In this document: positions 49,765 through 61,230 of the stretch, in pieces
How the letters are laid out: each line of letters starts with the position of its first letter
Position numbering within the stretch: the first letter of the stretch is position 1
Origin: Notospermus geniculatus
Lineage: Eukaryota; Nemertea; Pilidiophora; Heteronemertea; Lineidae
Length of the DNA: 64,000 nucleotides
Direction: 5' to 3'
Assembly (NCBI GenBank): GCA_002633025.1
Contig: NMRB01000336.1
Coordinates: forward strand, 5,138-69,137
The notes under the pieces: model-generated
Databases searched by the model: none
Seen by the model: only the letters and a program-made list of their open reading frames with translations
What the model was told of the DNA's origin: nothing
Translations under genes and position numbers: made by a program

Positions 49765-52381
49765 GGCGTTCGCGACAGAACAATGGGGACACTAGCTATA
49801 CGATAGAGGGCAGCACACCGAAACCAGGTCCTACACAATGGACGCCATTTGTGTGGGAAATTGATCAGGACCGGGATGTCAGTTTCATTTCAATAGTTTT
49901 AACCGCTAGTGACACCTATTGAGGCAGTGAGCCAGGATCCCCATTACTGATTGGAGCCCCGGCTGTGAACTATTAGTTGGTGTGCACTTGCGCTCGGATG
50001 ACTTTGTTACATGTAGCCCACCAAAATTTCACACCGAGTGTTCCTAAAAAAATAAAATAATTCCTCATTCATCAGGTCATGCATCACCGAGCAACATCAT
50101 TTGGAAATGGACTGTTACGACTCATTTGCGACTATTTTATGGCAAACACCTGATTATTGTCATAAAGTACACTGCTCTTTTGAAACTAATCCTTTTATTA
50201 TTTCAGGATTTTTATAATTTAGGGGATACCCCAGAATCCATCGCCTCCGCTATGTTACCCAGTACGATGGGTGTGAGAAGGATTGTAATTGTAATTGGCG
50301 TCGTTGCCTGCCTGTAAAAAAATTTAGGATTAGCAAAAATAGATATTTATTATCTATTTTATATATTACATGTACACATATCTATATTTTTGGGATTAGT
50401 TTAAAGGGAATTAGCCGCGGCAGTCAAAAATGGCACTAAGAATTATTTCGCGACCCACGAAATTCACAATTTCAAAATTACAAATTTTAGCGCATTACAT
50501 TCCTAGATAAGCCTAGATTTGCAGTCGATTGTGTCCTAAATGCTGTTCGAAGGCAGCAAAGCTACAACAGTTGCGTAAATATGCCCTCAGTAGGCAATAA
50601 ATTCCCGATATGAGCACTGTAATAGATTCAAAATGGCGGCGTTTGATTCCCTATTCAGAAACCCTCACTGGCATGACCAGTTCGCTTTAAATGAAAACGA
50701 ATCCCTTTCTTGCTTTTAGTTCTCATAGTATACCCAAGAACTCGACTGGTTCTGCTTCCTATTAACTACTTCATTTCCCATGATATAGGTGGGTCACGCC
50801 AAGGGACAAATATCTCGTAACACCATCAACGAAGCGTAATCCTATAAGAAGTATTTCAGCCGAGATATTCAATACTTCTTTCGATGATTTCTTCCACTTG
50901 TGTAATGTGCCAAGGGTGCTACAATCGGTTGATTCCATTTAATACTCGTATGGATTGCCATCGTTGTCATATCGAAATAGGGATTCCCATGTCGGCGATA
51001 AAAGCTTGACTTAGGTTGATGGGGTGACCATCATACTTAGGTAACGATAAATGACTTGTTGTCTTCGCTCNGCGTTCGCGACAGAACAATGGGGACACTA
51101 GCTATACGATAGAGGGCAGCACACCGAAACCAGGTCCTACACAATGGACGCCTTTTGTGTGGGAAATTGATCAGGACCGGGATGTCAGTTTCATTTCAAT
51201 AGTTTTAACCGCTAGTGACACCTATTGAGGCAGTGGGCCAAGATCCCCATTGCTGAGTGGAGCCCCGGCTGTGAACTATTAGTTGGTGTGCACTTGCGCT
51301 CGGATGACTTTGTTACACATACATAGCCCACCAAAATTTCACACCGAGTGTTCCTAAAAAAATAAAATAATTCCTCATTCATCAGGTCATGCATCACCGA
51401 GCAACATCATTTGGAAATGGACTGTTACGACTCATTTGCGACTATTTTATGGCAAACACCTGATTATTGTCATAAAGTCCACTGCTTTTTTGAAACTAAT
51501 CCTTTTATTATTTCAGGATTTTTATAATTTAGGGGATACCCCAGAATCCATCGCCTCCGCTGTTACCCAGTACGATGGGTGTGAGAAGGATTGTAATATT
51601 ATTGTAATTGGCGTCGTTGCCTGCCTGTAAAAAATTTAGGATTAGCAAAAATAGATATTTATTATCTATTTTATATATTACATGTACACATATCTATATT
51701 TTTGGGATTAGTTTAAAGGGAATTAGCCGCGGCAGTCAAAAATGGCACTAAAAATTATTTCGCGGCCCACGAAATTCACAATTTCAAAATTACAAATTTT
51801 AGCGCATTACATTCCTAGATAAGCCTAGATTTGCAGTCGATTGTGTCCTAAATGCTGTTCGAAGGCAGCAAAGCTACAACAGTTGCGTAAATATGCCCTC
51901 AGTAGGCAATAAATTCCCGATATGAGCACTGTAATAGATTCAAAATGGCGGCGTTTGATTCCCTATTCAGAAACCCTCACTGGCATGACCAGTTCGCTTT
52001 AAATGAAAACGAATCCCTTTCTTGCTTTTAGTTCTCATAGTATACCCAAGAACTCGACTGGTTCTGCTTCCTATTAACTACTTCATTTCCCATGATATAG
52101 GTGGGTCACGCCAAGGGACAAATATCTCGTAACACCATCAACGAAGCGTAATCCTATAAGAAGTATTTCAGCCGAGATATTCAATACTTCTTTCGATGAT
52201 TTCTTCCACTTGTGTAATGTGCCAAGGGTGCTACAATCGGTTGATTCCATTTAATACTCGTATGGATTGCCATCGTTGTCATATCGAAATAGGGATTCCC
52301 ATGTCGGCGATAAAAGCTTGACTTAGGTTGATGGGGTGACCATCATACTTAGGTAACGATAAATGACTTGTTGTCTTCGCT
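49765..52381. repeat. 1.3-kb direct duplication meeting at an N (contig overlap)
   Basis: 49765-51070 and 51072-52381 are about 98% alike by eye and in the same orientation. The single N at 51071 lies exactly between the end of one copy (TTGTTGTCTTCGCTC) and the start of the other (GCGTTCGCGACAGAAC). Differences are scattered substitutions and short indels. Best read as two alleles of one locus left unmerged. Confidence 0.85.
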
Positions 52382-52825
52382 CGTTTTCCGACGTTTTATT
52401 GTCTGGACACTGAAGTGCTTGGATATCGGGCTTGCTGAAGAGAAGCAATTCTTTTATACATCGCTTCGCATGTGTGTTAGGGGAGGACCAAAATGATGGG
52501 AACACTAATATACATGTATTTATCTGTACAAGTACCTGGCTAATTTCGTCAACGATGCTAACACTTTGAAAAAAATTCCACGTTCTGTTCAAAGTTTTAT
52601 TAGAGATATTCACGCAAGACGAAACAGAATTCCAACATGCACACAACCTTCCATTGCCAGGATCAATTCCATGTGCGTGCCCGGGTATTAGAATCTGTCT
52701 GATGAACTCAAGTCTGTAATTATCTATACATCCGACGATCTGTCATATAAATCTCGCCAAGAGATCTCTGTAATTAAGGAGCATCACCAATGGCAAGAAA
52801 CAGTCAGTACTAAAGCTTCTACAAA

Positions 52826-53090
52826 AAGGGAGTAAGAAATAAAAGTGGAAAATAAGAATGGGAAATTTTGGAATTTTGCGCGAATTTTTCAATTCATCAA
52901 ATTGGGAGAAATGGAGAAATTGTTTTCCCATTTTGAGAAATCTTCTTAAAATGACATGACATTTTGTGTGATTTTTCGGGCTATATTTCTCAAAATGGGA
53001 AAAAAATTCTCCCAATTTAAGAAATTGAAAAATTCGCGCAAAATGCCAAAAATTCCCACTTCTTATTTTCCACTTTTTTCTTACTCCCTT
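52826..53090. repeat. 265-bp hairpin element with AAGGGAGTAAGAAA ends
   Basis: AAGGGAGTAAGAAATAAAAG, TGGAAAATAAGAATGGGAAA and TTGCGCGAATTTTTCAAT on the left are mirrored on the right, ending TTTTTTCTTACTCCCTT. Non-coding. Confidence 0.85.
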
Positions 53091-54855
53091 CAAGACATCA
53101 TCGCTGTCACAGTTCCATCATTACTAGGTGCTGAAAGTATTTTCCATCTCGTTAGCCTCAATTGCCATCGCAGGTGACATTGGTGATAAAGAATTTATAA
53201 TGATAATAACGTTATTGCCCGGTCATGCGGCGATCGAAGATCGATACCAACGTCGACACGACTTCGATTATTCTGCAACGACCCCAGTCGACTTGTGATT
53301 CATGTCACAGCAGTTTTTTACCCTCCGTCTGGTATCCATGGCAAAAGGCATTTGTTATTACAATAAATGATAGGTGTTGAGACCGCTGATACAGGTTTTG
53401 CACTTGACTTGCGACTACACGAGTCGTATCATGTCCGGCCAGATAATATCTGCCACAGCCGTGTCATTTGATAAGAAAGACAGACCAGCACAGTTGGGAG
53501 GTTGACGAGTGCTAAGAAATGTACGAACCACCTCAAACCCAAATTGAACAAGTTCATTTCAACTTACATGTATATGACTTCAGTGGTAAGTTAGTTTTTC
53601 TTCAGCATGGCCCGAGGCGAACACATGGCTAGCCTTTCAAAGGATTTTACTAGCGTCATTTTTTTTTCCGAGCATCACCTAAAGCAACGTGTACCGTAAC
53701 TAAGCCTTTCAAAGAATTTTATTTGGTAATGGTTCTTTAGCGAACAGATACTTTTTTTACAATCCCGCCTTTACCTTTTAGCGGTAGTAGAGGGAACAGA
53801 TAGATAAAAACCATCATATCATGGTTTGCCATGGCATTGCAACAAACGTTTGTTGAACTCATTCAAACATAATGTACTCCACAATAAAGGAATCAAACAT
53901 AAAGGTTCAACTCACAGATATAGCATTTTATAAATGTGGACAGTATCCCTTTAAACCTCAACAGACTTGCATTCTGACTCTTTCATATGATAGGCAAGAA
54001 CCTTTTGCATGTTTAGTGAAAATTTTGTTGAATTCAGACTAGTTGATGATACAAAAGGACAGAATTAATGAGAACACTACGAACGATGAGAGCGCAGGGT
54101 CATCTCTCTACATTTGAATAGGCTAACGTACATTTGCATATGGAACACTAATTGTGCCGAAAATAGCCCTGTTATATCCTCAGAAATGGAATTCAAGGCA
54201 GATTCATGTACCCCACAAACATAAAAAAGTTGAAGCTCCTGCCTATTACGTAAAGCCAAAATTCAGGCAGTGAGAGACATCTGGTGGCAACACATGAAGT
54301 GTATCCCCCAGTTACTTCATCGTTCGCAGTTAAATCTTTATGTTTGATTCCCTTATGCCACAACATAAAACATTAATATCAGTAACCTCCACAATGCCCA
54401 ACAGCCACGTCAATGAGGCTGATCCATGAAAGGTTCTCAGACGGCTAATCTCTCATGGCTTAAGCGGGGAGACCCAGTCTTTATTCTGCTCCCAACCATC
54501 TTACCCCCAGCGTCTGTAAGTAAAAAGATGTGTAATCGCTGTATTTCCGTTCGCCTCACCCAAGGGGAGATCGTAATCCCCGGCCCGACTTCCGTGGATA
54601 TTATCTCAGATCAGTCGAGCGATAGCTACCCCGGCGACATATTCCACATTTCTACGATAGGCTATAGCCGCCCTTTGACGATTTGATATCGATGGTAACA
54701 GGGATGATGGATGGGGATATAATAAAGGAGCCAACTGGACATCACGACGTTAAGGATGACGAGAGGCAAAGGCAATCTAGCATTCATTCAGGGGTACATA
54801 GAAATATATATCCCAATAAATATCTATCATTGGTAACTGACACAGAAGTGGTCCC

Positions 54856-55106
54856 TAAAGGGCTCCGCACACTAGCGATTTTTTCGAGCGATTTTGTAGG
54901 CGACCGGCCTTGCGACCACAGAAGCGACTGAACATTTTTCAGTTTTTTTAGTTTTTGTTGACTTGTTTGCGACAAATGCTTCTTTGGAAGATCAGTGATG
55001 TTGTGGATGACATCACTGATCGACCGCAAAGGTAATTACGGCAGGCGACGTAGTAGTCGCATCGGTAGTCGCCCCCATTTTAGTCGCCAGTGTGCGGAGC
55101 CCTTTA
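54856..55106. repeat. TIR element with TAAAGGGCTCCGCACACT ends, present in one copy only
   Basis: TAAAGGGCTCCGCACACTAG at the left, and CCAGTGTGCGGAGCCCTTTA at the right immediately before the Ns. GATCAGTGATG/CATCACTGATC pairs at the centre. The equivalent site after 56398 lacks it. Confidence 0.85.
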
Positions 55107-55121
55107 NNNNNNNNNNNNNNN
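55107..55121. other. 15-N gap
   Basis: Ns between the two copies of the 53.6/55.1-kb duplication; a contig junction. Confidence 0.99.
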
Positions 55122-57368
55122 TGTATATGACTTCAGTGGTAAGTTAGTTTTTCTTCAGCATGGCCCGAGGCGAAAACATGGCTAGCCTTTCAAAGGATTT
55201 TACTAGCGTCATATTTTTTTCCGAGCATCACCTAAAGCAACGTGTACCGTAACTAAGCCTTTCAAAGAATTTTATTTGGTAATGGTTCTTTCGCGAACAG
55301 ATACTTTTTTTTACAATCACGCCTTTACCTTTTAGCGGTAGTAGAGGGAACAGATAGAAAAAAGCCACCATATCATGTTTTACCATGGCATTGCAACAAA
55401 CGTTTGTTGAACTCATTCAAACATAATGTACACCACCATAAAGGAATCAAACATAAAGGTTCAACTCACAGATATAGCATTTTATAAATGTGGACAGTAT
55501 CCCTTTAAACCTCAACAGATTTGCATTCTGACTCTTTCATACGATAGGCAAGAACCTTTTGCATGTTTAGTGAAAATTTTGTTGAATTCAGACTAGTTGA
55601 TGATACAAAAGGAGTGAATTAATGAGAACACCACGAACGATGAGAGCGCAGGGTCATCTCTGTACATTTGAATAGGCTAACGTACATTTGCATATGGAAC
55701 ACTAATCGTGCCGAAAATAGCCGTTATCCTCAGAAATGGAATTCAAGGCATCAAGTTGACAGATTCATGTACCCCACTACCATAAGAAAGTTGAAGCTCC
55801 TGCCTATTACGTAAAGCCAAAATTCAGGCAGTGAGAGACACCTGGTGGCAACACATGAAGTGTATCCCTCCGTTACTTCATCGTTCGCAGTTAAATCTTT
55901 ATGTTTGATTCCTTTATCACATAACATAAAACATTAATATGCCCAACAGCCACGTCAATGAGGCTGATCCATGAAAGGTTCTCAGACGGCTAATCTCTCA
56001 TGGCTTAAGCGGGGAGACCCAGTCTTTATTCTACTCCCAACCATCTTACCCCCAGCGTCTGTAAGTAAAAAGATGTGTAATCGCTGTATTTCCGTTCGCC
56101 TCACCCAAGGGGAGATCGTAATCCCCGGCCCGACTTCCGTGGATATTATCTCAGTTCAGTCGAGCGATAGCTACCCCGGCGACATATTCCACATTTCTAC
56201 GATAGGCTATAGCCGTCCTTTGACGATTTGATATCGATGGTAACAGGGATGATGGATGGGGATATAATAAAGGAGCCAACTGGACATCACGACGTTAAGG
56301 ATGACGAGAGGCAAAGGCAATCTAGCATTCATTCAGGGGTACATAGAAATATATATCCCAATAAATATCTATCATTGGTAACTAACAGCGTAGTGGTCCC
56401 TTACTGTGCTTTGGTAAGGCTAGGCAACAGGTGTCGTATGATGTAGTGGTAGGCCTATTGAGCACTGGGCTAACCTTCCGTTGAGCTTCTAGAAATAAAG
56501 TAGAAGTCGATTGCGCCTGTGCACTTAACTCCTGCCGCAGTTTTAAACCGCACTCTGAAACTGCTTGAGTTGATGCGATCCGCAATGTATTACTAATAGA
56601 TGGCGTTAGCTGTCCGATTCGGGGATCCCCGCTAGGAATCTGCCGCGAGTATGAATGTTCAGTGTACATTCTGTGCACTACGTATCTTAGGCAGTGTGAT
56701 ACGGCGTCGTCGGCTAAACCTGTGATGATGGCTTATGATTGGATCCCTCATCAAACAGCGCCTACAGTTTTGGCGCCAATCATGCCAGTGCCAGTGTTTA
56801 CTGGGTCTATACCTATGGCCAACTGAACACTGGGGACGAGTGAAGCTGTGCACGTACTGCAATACCACCTTTTGCGATGCAAAGTATCTAAAAGTATTCA
56901 CCTAACCGTCGAATTACATCCATAATACCACCAAAGCCGTTATCACTCGACTAAAAAAATGACAATTCCTGACTGATATCCCAGTGGTGAAGGCCAGCAC
57001 CCGTTTACCCCGCAAATGACACCTGTTGACAACACGTAAGACCAAAATAAATCTCCGGTACATTCAAAGATCAAAGACATGATACTCTTGCGATACGGTA
57101 CAGTGTGATGTGGTGTATTAGCCAGCATGACTAATGTGCCCTTACGGCTATCGGGCTCCCAGGAGCTCTATTACAGCTGTTTAAGCTAACAGGTCTGATT
57201 GATATGTGGACAAAGGGGGCAGCGAAGTACATGACCGGCGGGGAAGAAGATATGGCTTGGGCATGTCGACACGGTGGATGGGCACTTTCATTATCAGACA
57301 CGGACTTGTGGGCGAAAACGTGACCACATTCCTTCTGGTTTCCTTCCAACATGCAGTACAGTACAGTA

Positions 57369-57560
57369 GGGCAATTCCACGGTCACGGACGGACATGTTT
57401 TCACTTATTCATTGCTGTCGCCGCAAATTTTGAAACCACAGAGATGTAATACCCTGCATCATGTCAGGCTCTTGTCCTTCTATGCCCCTGGTATGAATTA
57501 AGTTCGTTGTGATTTATAATTAGTGCACTATTTGCTATAGTTGCGTCACGGACGTGACAT
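57369..57560. repeat. Partial copy of the element at 10707
   Basis: GGGCAATTCCACGGTCACGG, TTTTCACTTATTCA, CTTCTATGCCCCTGGTATGA and TTATAATTAGTGCACT match the left half of 10707-11021 in the same orientation. It adjoins the left boundary of the acyl-CoA synthetase duplication. Confidence 0.75.
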
Positions 57561-57627
57561 CGCTGTAGATTACATTGCTCAAAATATGGCTATGGCGACT
57601 TGACGACTTACAATGTCCACATCACCG

Positions 57628-58761
57628 TTAGACTTTCGTCTGCTTCGTCATTCGCGCAATTGCAGTCTCTCTAATCTTCTTCCGGTCTACTTTATCGGTA
57701 CTTCCGGTGGGAAACGCTTCAAACAATAGAATATGATCAGGCATGAGACCTTCCCCTATGTTCCCGACCAGGAACCTCTCCTCGCAGTATCCCCGGATGT
57801 CATCAATTTTGAGGTTGACGTCGGGTTTTGGAACCACGCACAGACATATCTCTTCAAACATGATCTCATGTGGCACGCCAACAGCTGCAGCGTTAGCCAC
57901 GAGGGGGTGCTGTAATATCTCCTTTTCAATGCTTCGCGGATAGATCTTGATCGTCGCCCTTGATATGACATCTTGTTGTCGCCCAAGGACAGTGACGTAT
58001 CCATCTTCATTCATCGTGGCCATGTCACCTGTTCTGTACCATCCAAGTTGATCTATCTTTTGCTTGGTTCGTTCTTCGTCTCCCCAGTACCCGAGGAAAA
58101 TGTACTGATTTCTGACACACAGCTCCCCTGGGATATTAACGGATACGATCAAGCCCTCTTCGTTAACGATCTTTAACTCGCCAAAGTAGACGGGACCGGT
58201 ATATGTATACCTCTTATCCACTGAATCAGACAATTGACCTCCGACTGGGCCACCTATTTCTGTTGAACCATACCCTAAGATTGTCCTTGATATGCGTTTC
58301 AAGACCTCTTCCATCAACGGCTTCTGGACAGGTTCTCCACCTGTGTAACACAATTTGATTCGATTGGCATCCAGTTTCCCAACATCAACGGCATTAATGA
58401 GGTCGCGTAAAAGGTACGGAAAGCTTAACAAAACGGTGCAGTTTTCCTCCTCTGCGACCTGAAAAAAATACTCCCTTCCAATCCGCTGCATTACATCTGC
58501 CACCACATAAACCATACTTAGTCCGATGCTGAATACAATGCCTGAGCTCCCTCCAGCGTATGCCATCGGCCGATCGATGACGTAACGGTCCGAATCATCG
58601 ACGCCTGCTCTCAAAAACACCGGCTGCAAATACTTCAGTCCATCTGAATGTCTCACCATCACCAGCTTAGGAAAGCCTGTGCTACCAGACGTAGCGTAAC
58701 ATCCCTGGATGTCATCCAATGATATCGTAGCCTGGCGTTTCCGAACCAAATCCACGTCGCC
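57628..58761 (-). pseudogene. Truncated second copy of the acyl-CoA synthetase (ends at an N)
   Basis: The frame encodes residues equivalent to 192-568 of the intact gene at 59524-61230, with almost no amino-acid change (one visible: AIARM for AVARM). It is cut at 58761 by the single N at 58762, and the sequence beyond is unrelated. It retains the core motifs TSGSTGFPK, GYGSTE, YRTGD and the final Lys region, but lacks the N-terminal 191 residues. Because the break coincides with an N and the copy is nearly identical, it is more likely an unmerged allele than a real pseudogene. Confidence 0.8.
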
Positions 58762-58762
58762 N
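58762..58762. other. Single N at a contig join
   Basis: One N separates the truncated acyl-CoA synthetase copy from the sequence that leads to the intact copy. Confidence 0.9.
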
Positions 58763-58783
58763 GGGTGTCGTGTTGAAAACGTT

Positions 58784-58880
58784 CTAAGTACATTTGCATG
58801 TAGGCCTACGCGGATAAATCATGATCGTCGCCCTGATAAAAGACGACATTTCTTCTCCCAAGAACTTAAGCATTTTTCTC
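58784..58880 (-). pseudogene. Relic of another acyl-CoA synthetase (A8-motif region)
   Basis: On the minus strand the segment CTTGGGAGAAGAAATGTCGT ... AGGGCGACGATCATGATTTA then TCCGCG is strongly similar to the A8-coding part of the intact gene (CTTGGGCGACAACAAGATGT ... AGGGCGACGATCAAGATCTA then TCCGCG). It reads IRATIMIYPR where the intact gene has SRATIKIYPR. One extra base lies between the two conserved blocks, so the frame is broken. Outside about 55-60 bp no similarity is seen. It is a decayed fragment of a related family member, not an allele. Confidence 0.65.
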
Positions 58881-59523
58881 CCGATAAACAACAAGGTTGA
58901 TGATATACAGTTAGTACAAGCAAGAATATATAAGTACCAAGAATATACAACTCCGAATATGTGCCAAAAAGTGAGTTTACTAATTTGCCTCTGGTGATCC
59001 TGTAACCGAAGGGATCTTAATTTGTGAAGGAGTTTTGTGTAGAGAAGAACTTTACGAACAAAATGACACCTCCCATAGTTATATGCACTCAGAAATAACC
59101 GAGCTAGAGCAGTTTTGAATGGACCATATTTTCGACAAATTGATATTGTACTTGATCTCGGGGTCGGGCACTCTGACCTATACAACAAATCCATGGTTTC
59201 ACCGAAATCAAAAAAAATGTATGCCAGCAATATGTCTGTAATTTTACATAAGAATATTGATGATATTCTATATAATACAATTCAGTCAACAACCGTTAAA
59301 GCGCCTAAAATAAATTACAAGTTACCATCTTTTATATTCCGTAAGGCAAGCTAAATAAATACACTGATGTTCATAAACAGGCAGTATACATCCTTGCTCT
59401 GTGCCAATGCAACACCTCAATATTCATTCGAGGAGTATCTGTTTTGCAAAAATTCATACGCTGTAGATTACATTGCTAAAAATATGGCTATGGCGACTTG
59501 ACGCTTATTGAATGTCCACATCG

Positions 59524-61230
59524 TTAGACTTTCGTCTGCTTCGTCATTCGCGCAACTGCAGTCTCTCTAATCTTCTTCCGGTCTACTTTATCGGTACTTC
59601 CGGTGGGAAACGCTTCAAACAATAGAATATGATCAGGCATGAGACCTTCCCCTATGTTCCCGACCAAGAACCTCTCCTCGCAGTATCCCCGGATGTCATC
59701 AATTTTGAGGTTGACGTCGGGTTTAGGAACCACACACAGACAAATCTCTTCAAACATGATCTCATGTGGCACGCCAACAGCTGCAGCGTTAGCCACGAGG
59801 GGGTGCTGTAATATCTCCTTTTCAATGCTTCGCGGATAGATCTTGATCGTTGCCCTTGATATGACATCTTGTTGTCGCCCAAGGACAGTGACGTATCCAT
59901 CTTCATTCATCGTGGCCATGTCACCTGTTCTGTACCATCCAAGTTGATCTATCTTTTGCTTGGTTCGTTCTTCGTCTCCCCAGTACCCGAGGAAAATGTA
60001 CTGATTTCTGACACACAGCTCCCCTGGGATATTAACGGATACGATCAAGCCCTCTTCGTTAACGATCTTTAACTCGCCAAAGTAGACGGGACCGGTATAT
60101 GTATACCTCTTATCCACTGAATCAGACAATTGACCTCCGACTGGGCCACCTATTTCTGTTGAACCATACCCTAAGATTGTCCTTGATATGCGTTTCAAGA
60201 CCTCTTCCATCAACGGCTTCTGGACAGGTTCTCCACCTGTGTAACACAATTTGATTCGATTGGCATCCAGTTTCCCAACATCAACGGCATTAATGAGGTC
60301 GCGTAAAAGGTACGGAAAGCTTAACAAAACGGTGCAGTTTTCCTCCTCTGCGACCTGAAAAAAATACTCCCTTCCAATCCGCTGCATTACATCTGCCACC
60401 ACATAAACCATACTTAGTCCGATGCTGAATACAATGCCTGAGCTCCCTCCAGCGTATGCCATCGGCCGATCGATGACGTAACGGTCCGAATCATCGACGC
60501 CTGCTCTCAAAAACACCGGCTGCAAATACTTCAGTCCATCTGAATGTCTCACCATCACCAGCTTAGGAAAGCCTGTGCTACCAGACGTAGCGTAACATCC
60601 CTGGATGTCATCCAATGATATCGTAGCCTGGCGTTTCCGAACCAAATCCACGTCGCCATCTTGGATCTCACGAAACAGCTCATTCCACGAGATTGTTCCT
60701 GGGTACGACGAAGTGGATATCATGAAGATTGTCTCGAGATCCGGAAGCTCGTCTGCTTCTAACTTTTGGGAACAGTCATGACTAGCGAGGCTGGGGATGA
60801 TAGTGCGTATAATATCGTAGTTTTTATCATCAGCACCTGGATGAGCCATCAACCAGCGACAGTTACTCTTCCTCAGCATGTATTTGATATCTTCTCCCGA
60901 CCGGACGCTGACATGAAAGCGCATCAAAACAGCGCCTGTCCTCGCCAAAGTATACTCACAGATGACGTATTCCAAGGATGTGGGACAGAGCAAACCAACA
61001 GAGTCACCTTTCCTCAGGCCTCTCTTGATCATTCCTGCAGCCATTTGTTCCGTCTTAATCTTCAATTCTCCGAATGTAATCGCCTGTCGTGGTTTTCCCA
61101 TTTCCCGGATGATGAATGCTTCTTTTTCGGGATGCTGAGTCCCTCGGATATCAAGGAGTTCAGCGGCTGTGTGCATGATGGGGAATCTTTCACCAGCATT
61201 GTAGTAGCTTTTGTTCAGTTTGAAAGCCAT
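59524..61230 (-). CDS. Acyl-CoA synthetase, ANL superfamily (ACSF2/medium-chain type), intronless
   Basis: A single open frame of 568 codons starting at ATG 61230-61228 in good context (GGAAATGG). Known reaction of the family: carboxylic acid + ATP + CoA to acyl-CoA + AMP + PPi. Motifs seen: A3 phosphate loop YATSGSTGFPK (213-223), A5 GYGSTE (354-359), A7 YRTGD (433-437), A8 hinge GRQQDVISRATIKIYP (451-466) and the A10 Lys in GSTDKVDRKKI (K548). The length fits the family (540-620). Odd: the A8 glycine pair is replaced by AT, and the A10 stretch is STDKVDR rather than the usual xxGKxxR. There is no clear mitochondrial presequence and no C-terminal peroxisomal SKL (it ends KQTKV). No introns, though neighbouring genes have many, so a retrocopy origin is possible. 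Substrate unknown. Confidence 0.92.
   Translation of the reverse strand: MAFKLNKSYYNAGERFPIMHTAAELLDIRGTQHPEKEAFIIREMGKPRQAITFGELKIKTEQMAAGMIKRGLRKGDSVGLLCPTSLEYVICEYTLARTGAVLMRFHVSVRSGEDIKYMLRKSNCRWLMAHPGADDKNYDIIRTIIPSLASHDCSQKLEADELPDLETIFMISTSSYPGTISWNELFREIQDGDVDLVRKRQATISLDDIQGCYATSGSTGFPKLVMVRHSDGLKYLQPVFLRAGVDDSDRYVIDRPMAYAGGSSGIVFSIGLSMVYVVADVMQRIGREYFFQVAEEENCTVLLSFPYLLRDLINAVDVGKLDANRIKLCYTGGEPVQKPLMEEVLKRISRTILGYGSTEIGGPVGGQLSDSVDKRYTYTGPVYFGELKIVNEEGLIVSVNIPGELCVRNQYIFLGYWGDEERTKQKIDQLGWYRTGDMATMNEDGYVTVLGRQQDVISRATIKIYPRSIEKEILQHPLVANAAAVGVPHEIMFEEICLCVVPKPDVNLKIDDIRGYCEERFLVGNIGEGLMPDHILLFEAFPTGSTDKVDRKKIRETAVARMTKQTKV

Larger units (their letters stand above)
53568..56404. repeat. 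1.3-kb direct duplication across a 15-N gap (contig overlap)
   Basis: 53568-54855 and 55122-56398 are near-identical in the same orientation. The first copy runs on into a TIR element (54856-55106) that ends at the Ns; the second copy begins directly after the Ns. An 86-codon open frame occurs in both (54426-54686, 55971-56231) but shows no domain. Confidence 0.85.
43867..57560. other. Gene-less stretch dominated by repeats and duplicated contig overlaps
   Basis: No exon is supported by homology. It contains TIR elements (44348, 44855, 48323, 49158, 52826, 54856), a 147-bp tandem repeat (46790) and two long direct duplications (49765, 53568). Open frames of 60-110 codons occur on both strands without recognisable domains. 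Confidence 0.55.
57561..60656. repeat. 1.2-kb direct duplication covering the acyl-CoA synthetase C-terminal part
   Basis: 57561-58761 and 59459-60656 match base for base apart from scattered changes, both starting CGCTGTAGATTACATTGCT or close to it. The right copy continues into the intact gene; the left copy stops at the N. The 0.7 kb between N and right copy (58763-59458) is not present upstream of the left copy. Confidence 0.85.

Noticed and set aside
50126-51630. Repeated open frame MRLFYGKHLIIVIK... in both copies of the 49.8-kb duplication
   Set aside because: The second copy has small deletions and insertions that shift the frame, no domain is visible, and the two copies are probably alleles, so there is no sign of selection for coding.
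54426-56231. 86-codon open frame present at 54426-54686 and 55971-56231
   Set aside because: The conservation only reflects the near-identity of the whole duplicated block. No domain, splice context or signal is visible.
58784-59230. 148-codon minus-strand frame as a gene
   Set aside because: Only its last part resembles the synthetase, and that match is frameshifted relative to the real gene. The rest could be a repeat remnant but I cannot identify it.
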